The notes below the pieces were generated by a model. That model ran no database searches and had not been told where the DNA came from. It worked only from the letters and a program-made list of their open reading frames with translations. The translations under genes were made by a program, and so were the position numbers. Positions 29,092 through 38,322 of a stretch of DNA of 47,202 nucleotides are shown here, piece by piece; the stretch's first letter is position 1, and every line of letters starts with the position of its first letter. Source of the DNA: CAYFUF01 sp964346245 (GTDB lineage: Bacteria > Bacillota > Clostridia > Tissierellales > Peptoniphilaceae); NCBI GenBank assembly GCA_964346245.1, contig CAYFUF010000009.1:1-47202 (forward strand), read 5' to 3'.

Positions 29092-31977
29092 CTATAAGAT
29101 TACAATCTCATCAAAGTAATCTTTTGCTTCTAGGACTTTGGCTTCGGAACCGATGACTGCGACGTGATTATCATCATCCATGTCAGCAAAGTTCTTCTGG
29201 TAAGCCTTCAAGTCAGCAAGGCTTGTTGAAAGCATCTCTTGAAGCAAGCGGTCGTTGAGATCTGCTGGTTTATTGATCAGGTAATCGGTGAGGTCTTGAA
29301 GTCCTTTCTGCCGCTCTGTCATCGGCTGGTCGAATGCTCCAACAGCACCGATCAGGAAGCGGTCAAGATCCTTGTCGCTCAGGTCCAGCTTGGCGACCGC
29401 TTGGTCCAGCTTCTGGTAGACAGCGATGGTTTCCAGGAGTTTGGGGTCCCGGTAAGAGTAGGTGGCGAACTTTTGACTGACGCCGATAGTCATCCCCACG
29501 CCATATGCCCCGCCCTTAGCACGAACCTCATTGTAGAGGTACTCGTTGGACAAGATGCGCTGGAGGACGAAGAGGTCGCCCGTGAAGGCTTCCTTGGAGA
29601 ACTCAGCCGCAGTCGATACAAATTGGACATCCGTTGAGGTAATGAAGGCTTCCTTTCTCGCAAAAGGTGTAAAGGAAACAGCCACTGCAGGATCCTTGTC
29701 CTTAGGCCAAGCAGCGACCATATCTCCGATGGCTTGACCAATCTTTTTCATCGAAGCTCCATCACTCGTGATATTGACAACCAGGCCTTGAGTCCTGAAC
29801 AAGCGGCTATAGTTTTCAAGCAACTTTTTCTTATGATGGGGGCCATAGTTTTTGACCAAATCCTTAATAAAGAGATAGTAGTCAAAACCGTTGAGGACCT
29901 GGTTGTAATTATCTAAAGCCGACAAGCTAGAAAAAGCTCGTGCCCTTGCCAATTGGTGGCCATTCCCCACAAGCGACCCCTGATAGTAGGACTGAATCAT
30001 CTTGATTACTTCCATGATCCGCTTGTCATCCTCAAAGCGGCTGTGAAAAAGTTGTTCTTCAATCAGCTTTAAGCCATCCTTTAGGTTATCCAAGCCAAGA
30101 AACTTAGTCGACAGGATGACCCTTCTGGAAAAGTCATCACGGCTGCCAGCCATATCTTGGTAGAGGCGGGGAGTAGTGGTGATACCGCCAGTATAGAGGG
30201 ATTCCTTCTTGGCGTAGTCGGAATACTTGTAGTTGTCGGTATCTACCATGCCCACCAGCTCGCAGATGAGGGCAAGGTATAGACCATCTTCTTTACCCAC
30301 ATGGCTCAGGTCAAAGGCAAAGTCCACATAATGAATGCCTGAGGTGGGCAGGTCGTGGTAAAGGTAAGTGATGCCGTCTTTTTCCACTAGCTCTCGAGGC
30401 GTCTTGTCCAGGTGGGTGGGTAGGTCCCTGCGGCTTAATTGGGGGATAGTTTCCTTCGCTTCTGCCGAATCTGGGCTGTCTTGCCTAGCCAGCAGGGCTT
30501 TGTTCTCATCGATGAGGTCGTCAAGCTCGCTAGCTTTCAAGGAGGCTTTGTGGGCATCCAGTTCCCTTCGGACTTTTTCGTCTCTTTCCACATTTAGGCC
30601 CGGTTGGGGCTTGTGGACCATGAGGACCCGGTGCTTGTTTTCGAGGAAGTTCTCTTGGATAAAGTCTTCAAAGAGACGGCCTTGGGCACCTTGTCGAAGC
30701 GCTTCCAACTTGTCTTTGTAGGCGAGAGAATCGATCGGATTCTTGTCGTAGACCCAGCCAGACAGGCAGGCTAAACCCAGGATAATGCCTTTCGTAGCGT
30801 AGTTTCCCTTTTCCCTTAGGCTAAATTCGGCGCTGAGGACCTCTCCATTTAAGAGGTCCTTGTCAAGGCCCTCCTTGGCAAAAGACTGAAGCTTCCTATC
30901 CACGATTTCTTGGAACTTCTCAGCGCTATCGGGATGGACGTTCTTTATCACGATGGAAAAGCCTGGTTCCCGAACTGGGCTAAATTCGCAGTAGACATCT
31001 TCACAATCCAGCTCTTGCAAGAGCGCTTGACGTAAAGGCGATGCTTCCGAATTCACCAAGACCGCAGGCAGAAGCTGCATGAGCAACATATCTTCATCCT
31101 TGGCTTCGTGGAGAAGCCAGGAGTAGGACAGGTAGGTCTTTTTATCGGGATCTTCGGAAGGAGACAGGGAGTAATGTTCGGTGAAGACCTGCTCTTTACC
31201 ATAGCGGTGGACTTTTTTTGGTAAGGAGTCAACGTCCTGGTAGTCAAAATCCGCAAAGTATTCTTCCAGTCGCTGGAAAGTTTCTTTCTCATCCATGTCC
31301 CCGTAGAGGAAAGTCCAGGAGTTAGATGGGTGGTAGTAGTTCTTGTGGTAGTTGCTGAACGCTTCAAAGCTAAGGCTGGGAATCTGGTAGGGGTAGCCAC
31401 CCGAATTCTCCCCGTAAATTGAGCTCGGATAGAGTTGGGTGGAGATTTGGTCAGACACTTGGTCTTCAGCAGATGACAGGGCGCCTTTCATCTCGTTGTA
31501 GACCACGCCTTGGTAATTGATGGGCTCGTCCTTATCGAGGATTTCGTAGCGCCAGCCCTCCTGGCGGAAGATCAAGGGGTCTCTCGTCGCGTTGGGGTAG
31601 AAGACCGCATCCAGGTAGAGGTCCATCAGGTTGGCGAAATCCGCATCGTTTCTAGAAGCAACCGGGTAGACCGTGCGGTCAGGATAGGTCATCGCATTCA
31701 GGAAGGTCTGCAAGCTGCTCTTCAAGAGGTCCATAAAGGGCTCTTTGGTCTTATACTTCCTTGACCCATTGAGGACGCAGTGCTCCAGAATGTGGCAGTT
31801 ACCGGTTGAGCCTAGGGGTGGGGTGCGAAAGCCGATAATAAAGACCTTATTGGGGTCCTTGTTTTTCATGTGGAGGACTCGAGCCTTGGTTTTTTCATGT
31901 TCATATTGGTAGAGCGTGGCATCTTCCTCGGGAAGATAACGCTTCTCGATTAAGGTAAAGGTGTTCTTGGCAGTCAT
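29092..31977 (-). CDS. M16C zinc metallopeptidase (presequence-protease/Cym1 type)
   Basis: Large peptidase of 961 residues made of two clamshell halves. The inverted zinc motif HxxEH is HILEH, with the third ligand glutamate in VVYNEMKGALSS; family M16C proteins carry it near residue 80, as here. The C-terminal half has the usual substrate-clamping stretch NEVRAKGGAYGVGM. It probably degrades short peptides in a closed chamber, completing the peptide-processing set with the M29 and PepF genes. AGAAGGGA precedes the ATG. No signal peptide is seen, so cytoplasmic. Confidence 0.93.
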   Translation of the reverse strand: MTAKNTFTLIEKRYLPEEDATLYQYEHEKTKARVLHMKNKDPNKVFIIGFRTPPLGSTGNCHILEHCVLNGSRKYKTKEPFMDLLKSSLQTFLNAMTYPDRTVYPVASRNDADFANLMDLYLDAVFYPNATRDPLIFRQEGWRYEILDKDEPINYQGVVYNEMKGALSSAEDQVSDQISTQLYPSSIYGENSGGYPYQIPSLSFEAFSNYHKNYYHPSNSWTFLYGDMDEKETFQRLEEYFADFDYQDVDSLPKKVHRYGKEQVFTEHYSLSPSEDPDKKTYLSYSWLLHEAKDEDMLLMQLLPAVLVNSEASPLRQALLQELDCEDVYCEFSPVREPGFSIVIKNVHPDSAEKFQEIVDRKLQSFAKEGLDKDLLNGEVLSAEFSLREKGNYATKGIILGLACLSGWVYDKNPIDSLAYKDKLEALRQGAQGRLFEDFIQENFLENKHRVLMVHKPQPGLNVERDEKVRRELDAHKASLKASELDDLIDENKALLARQDSPDSAEAKETIPQLSRRDLPTHLDKTPRELVEKDGITYLYHDLPTSGIHYVDFAFDLSHVGKEDGLYLALICELVGMVDTDNYKYSDYAKKESLYTGGITTTPRLYQDMAGSRDDFSRRVILSTKFLGLDNLKDGLKLIEEQLFHSRFEDDKRIMEVIKMIQSYYQGSLVGNGHQLARARAFSSLSALDNYNQVLNGFDYYLFIKDLVKNYGPHHKKKLLENYSRLFRTQGLVVNITSDGASMKKIGQAIGDMVAAWPKDKDPAVAVSFTPFARKEAFITSTDVQFVSTAAEFSKEAFTGDLFVLQRILSNEYLYNEVRAKGGAYGVGMTIGVSQKFATYSYRDPKLLETIAVYQKLDQAVAKLDLSDKDLDRFLIGAVGAFDQPMTERQKGLQDLTDYLINKPADLNDRLLQEMLSTSLADLKAYQKNFADMDDDNHVAVIGSEAKVLEAKDYFDEIVIL

Positions 31978-32104
31978 GGTCCCTTCTTTCTAGCAGCAAG
32001 CTAGCTGCTTCATAATCTTTTGGTTACTCTATTCTAACCTAGTTGAAGGGGATAAACTAGAGCGGAGCCCTTCGCGACCTATAAGGCAGTCATCAAGAAA
32101 AAAC

Positions 32105-32132
32105 TTGATTTTTATGGTGTTTCCTGTATACT
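32105..32132 (+). promoter_or_regulatory. Promoter of the rpsF-ssb-rpsR unit
   Basis: TTGATT (32105-32110), 16 bases, TATACT (32127-32132). A second TATACT at 32242-32247 with a poor -35 may give a shorter transcript. The 329-base interval holds no gene; apart from these sites and the hairpin below I see nothing in it. Confidence 0.65.
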
Positions 32133-32263
32133 GAGTAGGTATCTTTATGTAGAGAGGTGCTTTTTGCGTGCAAAAAAGAACCAAGCACGTTCCAAAAGGG
32201 ACCAAAAAAGAAAGTGGAAAACAAATATCTACCACTTCTGCTATACTGAATATACATTCTCTG

Positions 32264-32282
32264 CTCCGATATGAAAGCGGGG
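32264..32282 (+). promoter_or_regulatory. Small leader hairpin before rpsF, possible S6:S18 site
   Basis: CTCCG and CGGGG can pair around ATATGAAAG about 25 bases before rpsF. Many bacteria repress this operon by S6-S18 binding to a leader hairpin with an exposed CCG. The position fits but I cannot reconstruct the full conserved motif, so this is tentative. Confidence 0.3.
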
Positions 32283-32306
32283 CAAATTCCAAAGGGAGGT
32301 GAAAGC

Positions 32307-32591
32307 ATGAATCAATATGAAATGGTTGTCGTTTTAAAGCCAAATCTTGAAGACGAAGGTCGCACAGCTGTTTTAGACCGCTTGAAAGAAGCAATCGAAA
32401 CAAATGGCAATGTAGGAGAAATCGATGATTGGGGAACGAGAAGACTCGCATACGAGATTAACTACATCAAAGAAGGTTACTACTATGTTCTTAACTATGA
32501 AGCAGATCCAACAGTAGTTGCAGAAGTTGAACGTAGAGCTCGTATCATGGACCAAGTCATTCGCTACTTGACAATCAAGAAAGAAGCGTAA
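32307..32591 (+). CDS. rpsF: Small ribosomal subunit protein S6
   Basis: 30S protein S6, 94 residues, binding 16S rRNA together with S18. Typical features are the opening MNQYEMVVVLKP, DDWGTRRLAYEINYIKEGYYYV in the middle and the closing VIRYLTIKKE. Start ATG 32307 follows AAGGGAGG at ideal distance. First gene of rpsF-ssb-rpsR. Confidence 0.97.
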   Translation: MNQYEMVVVLKPNLEDEGRTAVLDRLKEAIETNGNVGEIDDWGTRRLAYEINYIKEGYYYVLNYEADPTVVAEVERRARIMDQVIRYLTIKKEA

Positions 32592-32613
32592 TGAACGAAA
32601 CAGGAGGTTTACA

Positions 32614-33099
32614 ATGAATCATGTAACTCTAATGGGACGTTTGACGAGAGACCCTGAACTCACATACAACAATAATACTGGAAACGCAATGGCACGTTTT
32701 GCCATTGCCGTTGACAAACAGCTATCACGCGACAAGAAACAAGAAATGGAATCAAAGAATCAGCCAACTGCAGATTTCATCAACATCATTTGCTGGGGTA
32801 AATTGGCCGAGAATGTCAACCAATATACCGCTAAGGGGAAGAGAGTTTTAGTAGAAGGCCGTATCCAAACGGGTTCCTACGAAGCTCAAGATGGAAGCCG
32901 CCGCTACACCACCGACATCGTCGCTTCATCCGTCGAGTTTATCGATTGGAAAGACCGCGATGGTTCAGGTTACAGCAGTCATCAGCAACCAGCCAACAAC
33001 AACCCAAAGAACAACCAGACCGAAAATAAGGAATCATTCAACGATGACTTCTTCGGAGATGACTTCAGTCCAGTAGACGACGATCGCATTCCATTTTAA
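32614..33099 (+). CDS. ssb: Single-stranded DNA-binding protein
   Basis: SSB of 161 residues: an OB-fold (~1-105) starting MNHVTLMGRLTRDPEL with FINIICWGKLAENV and VEGRIQTGSYE, a flexible Asn/Gln-rich linker, and the acidic tip DDDRIPF that recruits replication and repair proteins. AGGAGG precedes the ATG. Lying between rpsF and rpsR is the conserved Firmicutes order. Confidence 0.97.
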   Translation: MNHVTLMGRLTRDPELTYNNNTGNAMARFAIAVDKQLSRDKKQEMESKNQPTADFINIICWGKLAENVNQYTAKGKRVLVEGRIQTGSYEAQDGSRRYTTDIVASSVEFIDWKDRDGSGYSSHQQPANNNPKNNQTENKESFNDDFFGDDFSPVDDDRIPF

Positions 33100-33125
33100 T
33101 CGACTAGATTAAAAGGAGGTTCAAC

Positions 33126-33353
33126 ATGCAAAATAGAAGATTTAGACCAAGAAAGAAAGTATGCCAATTCTGCAAAGATAAGAGCAAAGTTCTTGACTAT
33201 AAAGATGCTGAGGGTGTAAAGCAATTCACTAACGAGCAAGGCAAGATTCTTCCTCGAAGAGTTACCGGCACTTGCGCTAAGCACCAACGCGACGTTCAAT
33301 TAGCAATTAAGAGAGCTCGCCACATCGCTTTGATCCCTTACGAAGCAAAGTAA
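33126..33353 (+). CDS. rpsR: Small ribosomal subunit protein S18
   Basis: 30S protein S18, 75 residues, basic, with the family core RRVTGTCAKHQRDVQLAIKR and the closing ARHIALIPY. Cys pairs at C16 (VCQFCKD region) are of the zinc-ribbon-derived type seen in some Firmicutes S18. AAGGAGG precedes the ATG. Last gene before a strong terminator. Confidence 0.97.
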   Translation: MQNRRFRPRKKVCQFCKDKSKVLDYKDAEGVKQFTNEQGKILPRRVTGTCAKHQRDVQLAIKRARHIALIPYEAK

Positions 33354-33373
33354 GGCAGACCAATACGAATAAG

Positions 33374-33410
33374 AAATCCTCGGGACATGTGAATGGCCCG
33401 AGGATTTTTT
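33374..33410 (+). terminator. Terminator after rpsR
   Basis: AAATCCTCGGG pairs with CCCGAGGATTT around a 12-base loop and ends in a T run. Confidence 0.92.
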
Positions 33411-33454
33411 GCTAGTTGGTGAAAAACCCTGGGTATAAGTTAATCCTTGTTTTA

Positions 33455-33463
33455 TGCTATAAT
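33455..33463 (+). promoter_or_regulatory. Extended -10 promoter of the DUF2232-gdpP-dnaB unit
   Basis: TGCTATAAT, a perfect -10 with the upstream TG extension, lies 83 bases before the DUF2232 gene. The -35 region is weak, as is common for extended -10 promoters. Confidence 0.6.
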
Positions 33464-33545
33464 CAAACAATACTTAAGTGTCTTCAACTGGACGGCTAAA
33501 AGTTCAGTTTTAACGCAAGCTCACTGAAGAAGTGAAGGAGTAATA

Positions 33546-34508
33546 ATGGAATTCAACTTTAACAAATATTCAGGGCCGGTTAACTTTCTGGCGACCACCC
33601 TGTTGGGGGTAGCGATTATCTACACGCAGCTTTCTATTTTGCCTGCAGTCTCCCTCTTATCCCTATTTGCCTATACGGTCTTATGGGTGAATGAGGGTTG
33701 GAGGTGGACGATGCTAAGCTATCTAGCAACCAGCGCTATCGTCTATTTCATGTATGGTCTAGAGACCGCTATAGCGGTAATGCCAACCATCATCATCCTC
33801 TCAGCGATGATTGCAATCTTCATCGAAAGGAAGTTCGACCAGTTTAGAACCATCTTCCTGGCAACGATTGGCTTTATCGTAGTTACCTTTGCTATGCTCT
33901 ACATAACAGAGTTAATAACAGGTGTCAGCTTCCAAAACTCCATTTCCCTTTTGGTCCAAGACCAGTTAGGTGATATCTTGGAACAGCTGGATAGTTTACC
34001 CGATTTCAATAACAACTTTTTTAACACGCAAGTTGCCTATTCCGCAGCCATTCTGACCGCCAGCATCATACAGAACTTGGTGGGTGTCTTCTTTGTGGCA
34101 GGTTTAGCTCTGGTTACCTTGAACTACTACATTTCTACATCGATTCTCTTTCATGGCAACATCTTGAAGAAGAAGGTGCTCCTCTCCAAGTTGCAGATGC
34201 CGAAGGTCCTTGCTTTTGTCATCGTAACCATCATTGTTTTCAGCTTAATCCTAGGCGGAAATAATCCCATGCTTAGCATACTTGGGTCCAACATCATGCT
34301 CATCGGAGCAAGCCTATTTGCCCTAAACGGGATGGCTACCCTAGGCATGATGCTGAAATTGCGTCTAGTCAGTTACTTTTTGGTGATGATTTTCGTGATC
34401 TTTTTCGGCAACGTCATGATCTACGCCCTAATCTTTTTAGGGGTCATCGATACCCTTGTGGACATCAGAAGCCGGATTCATTTCCCAGGAGGCCCTCATG
34501 GTAGATAA
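33546..34508 (+). CDS. DUF2232 (YybS-family) membrane protein
   Basis: Polytopic membrane protein of 320 residues with about eight hydrophobic segments, no catalytic motif, and a short basic C-terminus. Position directly before gdpP and downstream of rpsR is the conserved place of YybS in Firmicutes. Its frame overlaps gdpP by 11 bases, so the two are translationally coupled and probably act together at the membrane. AAGGAG precedes the ATG. Molecular function unknown; identification rests on length, hydrophobicity and context. Confidence 0.82.
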   Translation: MEFNFNKYSGPVNFLATTLLGVAIIYTQLSILPAVSLLSLFAYTVLWVNEGWRWTMLSYLATSAIVYFMYGLETAIAVMPTIIILSAMIAIFIERKFDQFRTIFLATIGFIVVTFAMLYITELITGVSFQNSISLLVQDQLGDILEQLDSLPDFNNNFFNTQVAYSAAILTASIIQNLVGVFFVAGLALVTLNYYISTSILFHGNILKKKVLLSKLQMPKVLAFVIVTIIVFSLILGGNNPMLSILGSNIMLIGASLFALNGMATLGMMLKLRLVSYFLVMIFVIFFGNVMIYALIFLGVIDTLVDIRSRIHFPGGPHGR

Positions 34509-36525
34509 TAGACAGAAAAACAAGGGAAGCGAAGATATCCGCCAAGTCAATTGGAGCGATGTCATCGTCTATCCCATCATTGCTGGTTTAATGACCATAG
34601 GCCTATTCGTCTGGAATCCTATCGCCGGAATCATCGGGCTTTTGGGCACGGTTTACCTCACCTACAATGCCTATATGCAAGAGAAGGAGAGCAAGACTGC
34701 TGTCACCTCAGCGATTGAGGACCTGAATCTAGATTTTGATGAGATTACCAAGAATGCCGTCTTCGGCATGCCCTTTCCCATGGCGGTGCTCAACCAACAG
34801 GGCAACTTCCTCTGGTATAACTCCTCGTTCAAGTCCATCTTTGGTATTGAGGCCTCTCTCCTAGGTAGGGACTACAAGAACATTTTTGACAATGTAAGTT
34901 TGGACAACCTACTGAGAAAGGATGACGAATACTTCCGTACCAGCATGGATGACAAAGTCTTCCTCTTCTACCACAACGTGACCGTAAACTCCCAAGGGGA
35001 AAAGTTGGTCCTCCTCTACGGTGTAGACAACACTGAGGACGAGGAGATCAGGGACGCTTGGGCTGCGGAGAAGATGGTGGTATGGACCGTCTATTTCGAT
35101 AACTACGATGAGATCAGAGCGAAAACGCCTGAGCAAGATAGGCCCTTGACCTTTGCCCAGGTTGACCGTTTAGTCAATAGCTATGCACAAAATTATGATG
35201 CCTTCGTGGTTAAGTATGAATCTGACCGCTACATGATTGTCATGGAAGAGGCCCTCTTCCGCTTAGCCGAAGAACAGAAGTTTTACTTATTAGAGGATTT
35301 GAGAGACTTACCTTTAGAAGAAAAAATCCGCCCAACTTTTTCCATCGGTATTGGGCGGGGTAACCATAATCCCCAAGATCTGCAAAAGGAAGCAAGAAAT
35401 GCGATTGACATTGCCCTATCCCGAGGCGGAGACCAAGTTGTTATCAAAGATGGGGAAGAGCTCCGTTACTTTGGGGGAAAGACCCAAGCAACCGAACGCT
35501 ACACGAAAGTCAAGGCAAGAGTTACGTCCAATGCGATTTCCCAGTTTATTGAAGAAGCTAAGGATGTATTGGTCATGGGGCACAAGAACCCAGATATGGA
35601 CTCTTTCGGTGCCTGCTTGGGTATATTAGCCCTCGTTCGTAGCCACCAGAAGACAGCCTATATTGTGCTGGATGAGGTGACCCCGGCAATCGAAAACCTT
35701 TATAACAAGGCAATTAATGACATACCTGATTTGAGCAACTTCATCTTAACTCCGGCGGAAGGGATGAGGCAGCTATCAGCAGCCAGCTTGGTCGTGGTCG
35801 TCGACAACCACCGCCACGCTTCTACCGCTAATCCCGATCTTTTGGATAAGGGTAACAGGGTAATCATTATTGACCACCACAGGAGGGGTAACGACTATAT
35901 CAAGGATGCCGTTATCTCCTACATCGAACCCTACGCATCGTCATCTTCCGAGCTAGTTACCGAGCTTTTGAGCTATGATGATGAAAACTTCAAGCTGCCC
36001 CAGGTCATCGCCGAAGGTCTGCTAGCTGGCATCACGGTGGATACCAAGAATTTCTTCTACCAAACGGGTGTTAGAACGTTTGAAGCGGCTGCCCTCCTCA
36101 AAAGGCACGGAGCTGATTCGACCGTTATCAAGGAGCTCTTCAAAGACGACTTTGATCTGGTGCGAGGCAAGTCAGAAATTATTAGCAACGCCGAATACTT
36201 CGATGACCGCTTTATCATCGGTACTTTCGACCACGACATGGAAGGGTCCACTTTAGTTGCCTCACAGGCAACGGATGCCCTACTTGCTATCCGTGGAATC
36301 GAAGCTGCTTTCGTCTTAACCCCATCCAATGGGCGCATACACATCTCCGCTAGAAGTGTTGGAAAGATTTCCGTCCAGCTCATCATGGAGAAACTGGGCG
36401 GTGGCGGTCACCTGACCGCAGCAGCCACCCAGTTGGATACGACGATGGAAGAAGCAAAACAACAATTAAAAGACGCGATAACTGAATTTGTCAAGGAGGA
36501 CGAAGATGAAAGTAATTCTAATTAA
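34498..36525 (+). CDS. gdpP: Cyclic-di-AMP phosphodiesterase GdpP
   Basis: Degrades c-di-AMP, which controls potassium and osmolyte transport, wall homeostasis and beta-lactam tolerance. The protein has 675 residues with two N-terminal membrane helices (~20-60), a PAS-like domain (~85-180), a degenerate GGDEF domain (TFSIGIGRG in place of the catalytic signature) and DHH/DHHA1 domains with HKNPDMDSFGA (from H362; D366, D368), DNHRH, DHHRR (from D459) and GGGGHLTAAA. Start ATG 34498 follows AGGAGG. It overlaps the DUF2232 gene by 11 bases and rplI by 20, an unbroken coupling chain into dnaB. Confidence 0.96.
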   Translation: MVDNRQKNKGSEDIRQVNWSDVIVYPIIAGLMTIGLFVWNPIAGIIGLLGTVYLTYNAYMQEKESKTAVTSAIEDLNLDFDEITKNAVFGMPFPMAVLNQQGNFLWYNSSFKSIFGIEASLLGRDYKNIFDNVSLDNLLRKDDEYFRTSMDDKVFLFYHNVTVNSQGEKLVLLYGVDNTEDEEIRDAWAAEKMVVWTVYFDNYDEIRAKTPEQDRPLTFAQVDRLVNSYAQNYDAFVVKYESDRYMIVMEEALFRLAEEQKFYLLEDLRDLPLEEKIRPTFSIGIGRGNHNPQDLQKEARNAIDIALSRGGDQVVIKDGEELRYFGGKTQATERYTKVKARVTSNAISQFIEEAKDVLVMGHKNPDMDSFGACLGILALVRSHQKTAYIVLDEVTPAIENLYNKAINDIPDLSNFILTPAEGMRQLSAASLVVVVDNHRHASTANPDLLDKGNRVIIIDHHRRGNDYIKDAVISYIEPYASSSSELVTELLSYDDENFKLPQVIAEGLLAGITVDTKNFFYQTGVRTFEAAALLKRHGADSTVIKELFKDDFDLVRGKSEIISNAEYFDDRFIIGTFDHDMEGSTLVASQATDALLAIRGIEAAFVLTPSNGRIHISARSVGKISVQLIMEKLGGGGHLTAAATQLDTTMEEAKQQLKDAITEFVKEDEDESNSN

Positions 36526-36952
36526 AGATGTTGATGGCTTGGGTAAAGAGGGCGACCTCGTCAATGCGAAACCAGGATACTTCAATAACTATCTCGCTAA
36601 GAACGGACTAGCCGTTCTAGCAACTCCAGATGTGGTCAAGCGTTGGAAAGCGAAAAAGAAGGAAGAGGAAAAAGAAGCTCTAAAGCGCCGCGAAGATGCT
36701 CAGGAGATGAAAAGAAAGATTGAGGATTGCCAAGTCACCATCAAAGCAAAGGGTGGGCAGGGCGGCCGCCTCTTCGGTTCCGTTACCGCTCAAGACATCG
36801 CTGATGCCCTCAACAAGGAGCTTGGCACAGATATCGATAAGAAGAAAATTGAATTGAAGGATAGTATCCGCAATGTCGGCAACTATCACGTGGATGTTCG
36901 TGTTTATCCTGAAATAGTGGCCAATCTTAAGGTACAAGTTGAAGAGGCCTAG
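36506..36952 (+). CDS. rplI: Large ribosomal subunit protein L9
   Basis: 50S protein L9, 148 residues: an N-terminal rRNA-binding domain (MKVILIKDVDGLGKEGDLV, GYFNNYL), a long charged connecting helix (~45-75), and a C-terminal domain with GGRLFGSVTAQDIADAL. Start ATG 36506 lies nine bases after AAGGAGG, inside the end of gdpP. It ends two bases before the dnaB ATG. Confidence 0.97.
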   Translation: MKVILIKDVDGLGKEGDLVNAKPGYFNNYLAKNGLAVLATPDVVKRWKAKKKEEEKEALKRREDAQEMKRKIEDCQVTIKAKGGQGGRLFGSVTAQDIADALNKELGTDIDKKKIELKDSIRNVGNYHVDVRVYPEIVANLKVQVEEA

Positions 36953-36954
36953 TG

Positions 36955-38322
36955 ATGACAGAGCAAATGCCGAAACAGCCTGCAAATGACGGTGCAGAAC
37001 GCGCCGTCCTAGGCTGTATTTTTTTAGATAGGACCACCATCAATGCCGCTAGCGAGCAGTTGACTAGCGCTTCCTTTTACTATCCTAAAAATGCCTATAT
37101 CTTTGAGGCCATGCTCCAGTTAGACATCAAAGCCGAACCCATCGATTTTCAAACGATTGTCAATGAACTGAAGAAGATGGGCAACTTGGATAAGGTAGGG
37201 GAAGCCTACGTTATTGACCTGCTCAACGAACTTTATTACACCAGTAACTTTCAAAGCTATGTGGATATCGTCAAGGAGAAGGCCCAACTTCGGGACCTGA
37301 TTCACCTTGGTTCCGACATCTATAACAGGGCTCATGGGGAAAGCGAGGACTCCAGCTCCATATTAGCCTCAACGGAAGAGACCCTGCTTCGCATCAATGA
37401 AGACAGGAACAATGCGGAGCTGACCATCCTCAGCCAAACTATCCCTGATGCCATATCACAGATTTCCCTCCTATCTTCAAACAAAGGGCAGTTGACCGGC
37501 TTATCGACAGGTTTTCGTTCCTTGGATAACCAGCTATCTGGTCTGCAAAAATCTGACCTCATCCTCTTGGCGGCAAGGCCTTCTATGGGCAAGACCGCTT
37601 TAGGCGTGAACCTCGCCTATAACGTTGCTCGCTACAAAGATAAGGAAGGGATCTATCCCAACCGGGTTGCTGTCTTCTCTTTGGAAATGAGCAAGCTGCA
37701 GCTTAGCCAGCGTTTGTTAGCGATGTCTTCGAATATCGGCCTCCAGGATATCATCTCGGGAGAGATTGATGGACAGGATAAGTGGGACAGGCTCTTTGAA
37801 GCATCGCAAGAGCTGAGCGAGATTCCCCTATACATCGACGACACCTCCTCCATATCCATTCAAGAGCTTCGGTCCAAGTGTAGGAGGATGAAACTTCAGC
37901 ACGGCCTAGATCTTATTGTCATCGACTATTTGCAGCTGATGACCGTGGAAGATGTCAGAAGGAGCGAGAACCGCCAGCAAGAAATCTCCACCATATCCAG
38001 AGGATTGAAGGGTCTTGCTAAAGAGATGAACTGCCCAGTCTTAGCTTTATCCCAGCTTTCCAGAAAGGCCGAGTCGAGGGAAGGAGCAAGACCAATGATG
38101 AGCGACATGAGAGAGTCTGGAGCCATCGAGCAGGATGCCGATGTGGTTATGCTCCTCTACCGAGAGGACTATTACGACAAGGAGACAGAAAACCAGAACA
38201 TTACCGATGTCATCATCGCTAAGCACCGGAACGGTCCCGTCGGCACCGTCCAGCTTTACTTCAAGAAGGAGCTCACCAAGTTTGGTGACTTAAGTTATGA
38301 AAATGATCCAAATGCTTGGTAG
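36955..38322 (+). CDS. dnaB: Replicative DNA helicase
   Basis: Hexameric helicase that unwinds the replication fork; 455 residues. The N-terminal scaffold domain has ERAVLGCIFLD and the primase-contacting helices; the RecA-like C-terminal domain has ARPSMGKTALGVN (Walker A, K213), VAVFSLEMS, LIVIDYLQLM (Walker B), LALSQLSR and MSDMRESGAIEQDADVV with the arginine finger region. No intein or insertion. ATG 36955 is preferred over an overlapping GTG three bases earlier because of spacing from GAAGAGG. It starts the replication part of the operon. Confidence 0.97.
   Translation: MTEQMPKQPANDGAERAVLGCIFLDRTTINAASEQLTSASFYYPKNAYIFEAMLQLDIKAEPIDFQTIVNELKKMGNLDKVGEAYVIDLLNELYYTSNFQSYVDIVKEKAQLRDLIHLGSDIYNRAHGESEDSSSILASTEETLLRINEDRNNAELTILSQTIPDAISQISLLSSNKGQLTGLSTGFRSLDNQLSGLQKSDLILLAARPSMGKTALGVNLAYNVARYKDKEGIYPNRVAVFSLEMSKLQLSQRLLAMSSNIGLQDIISGEIDGQDKWDRLFEASQELSEIPLYIDDTSSISIQELRSKCRRMKLQHGLDLIVIDYLQLMTVEDVRRSENRQQEISTISRGLKGLAKEMNCPVLALSQLSRKAESREGARPMMSDMRESGAIEQDADVVMLLYREDYYDKETENQNITDVIIAKHRNGPVGTVQLYFKKELTKFGDLSYENDPNAW

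Noticed and set aside
36952..36954. GTG start for dnaB overlapping the rplI stop
   Set aside because: The ATG three bases later has better spacing from GAAGAGG; the difference is one residue.
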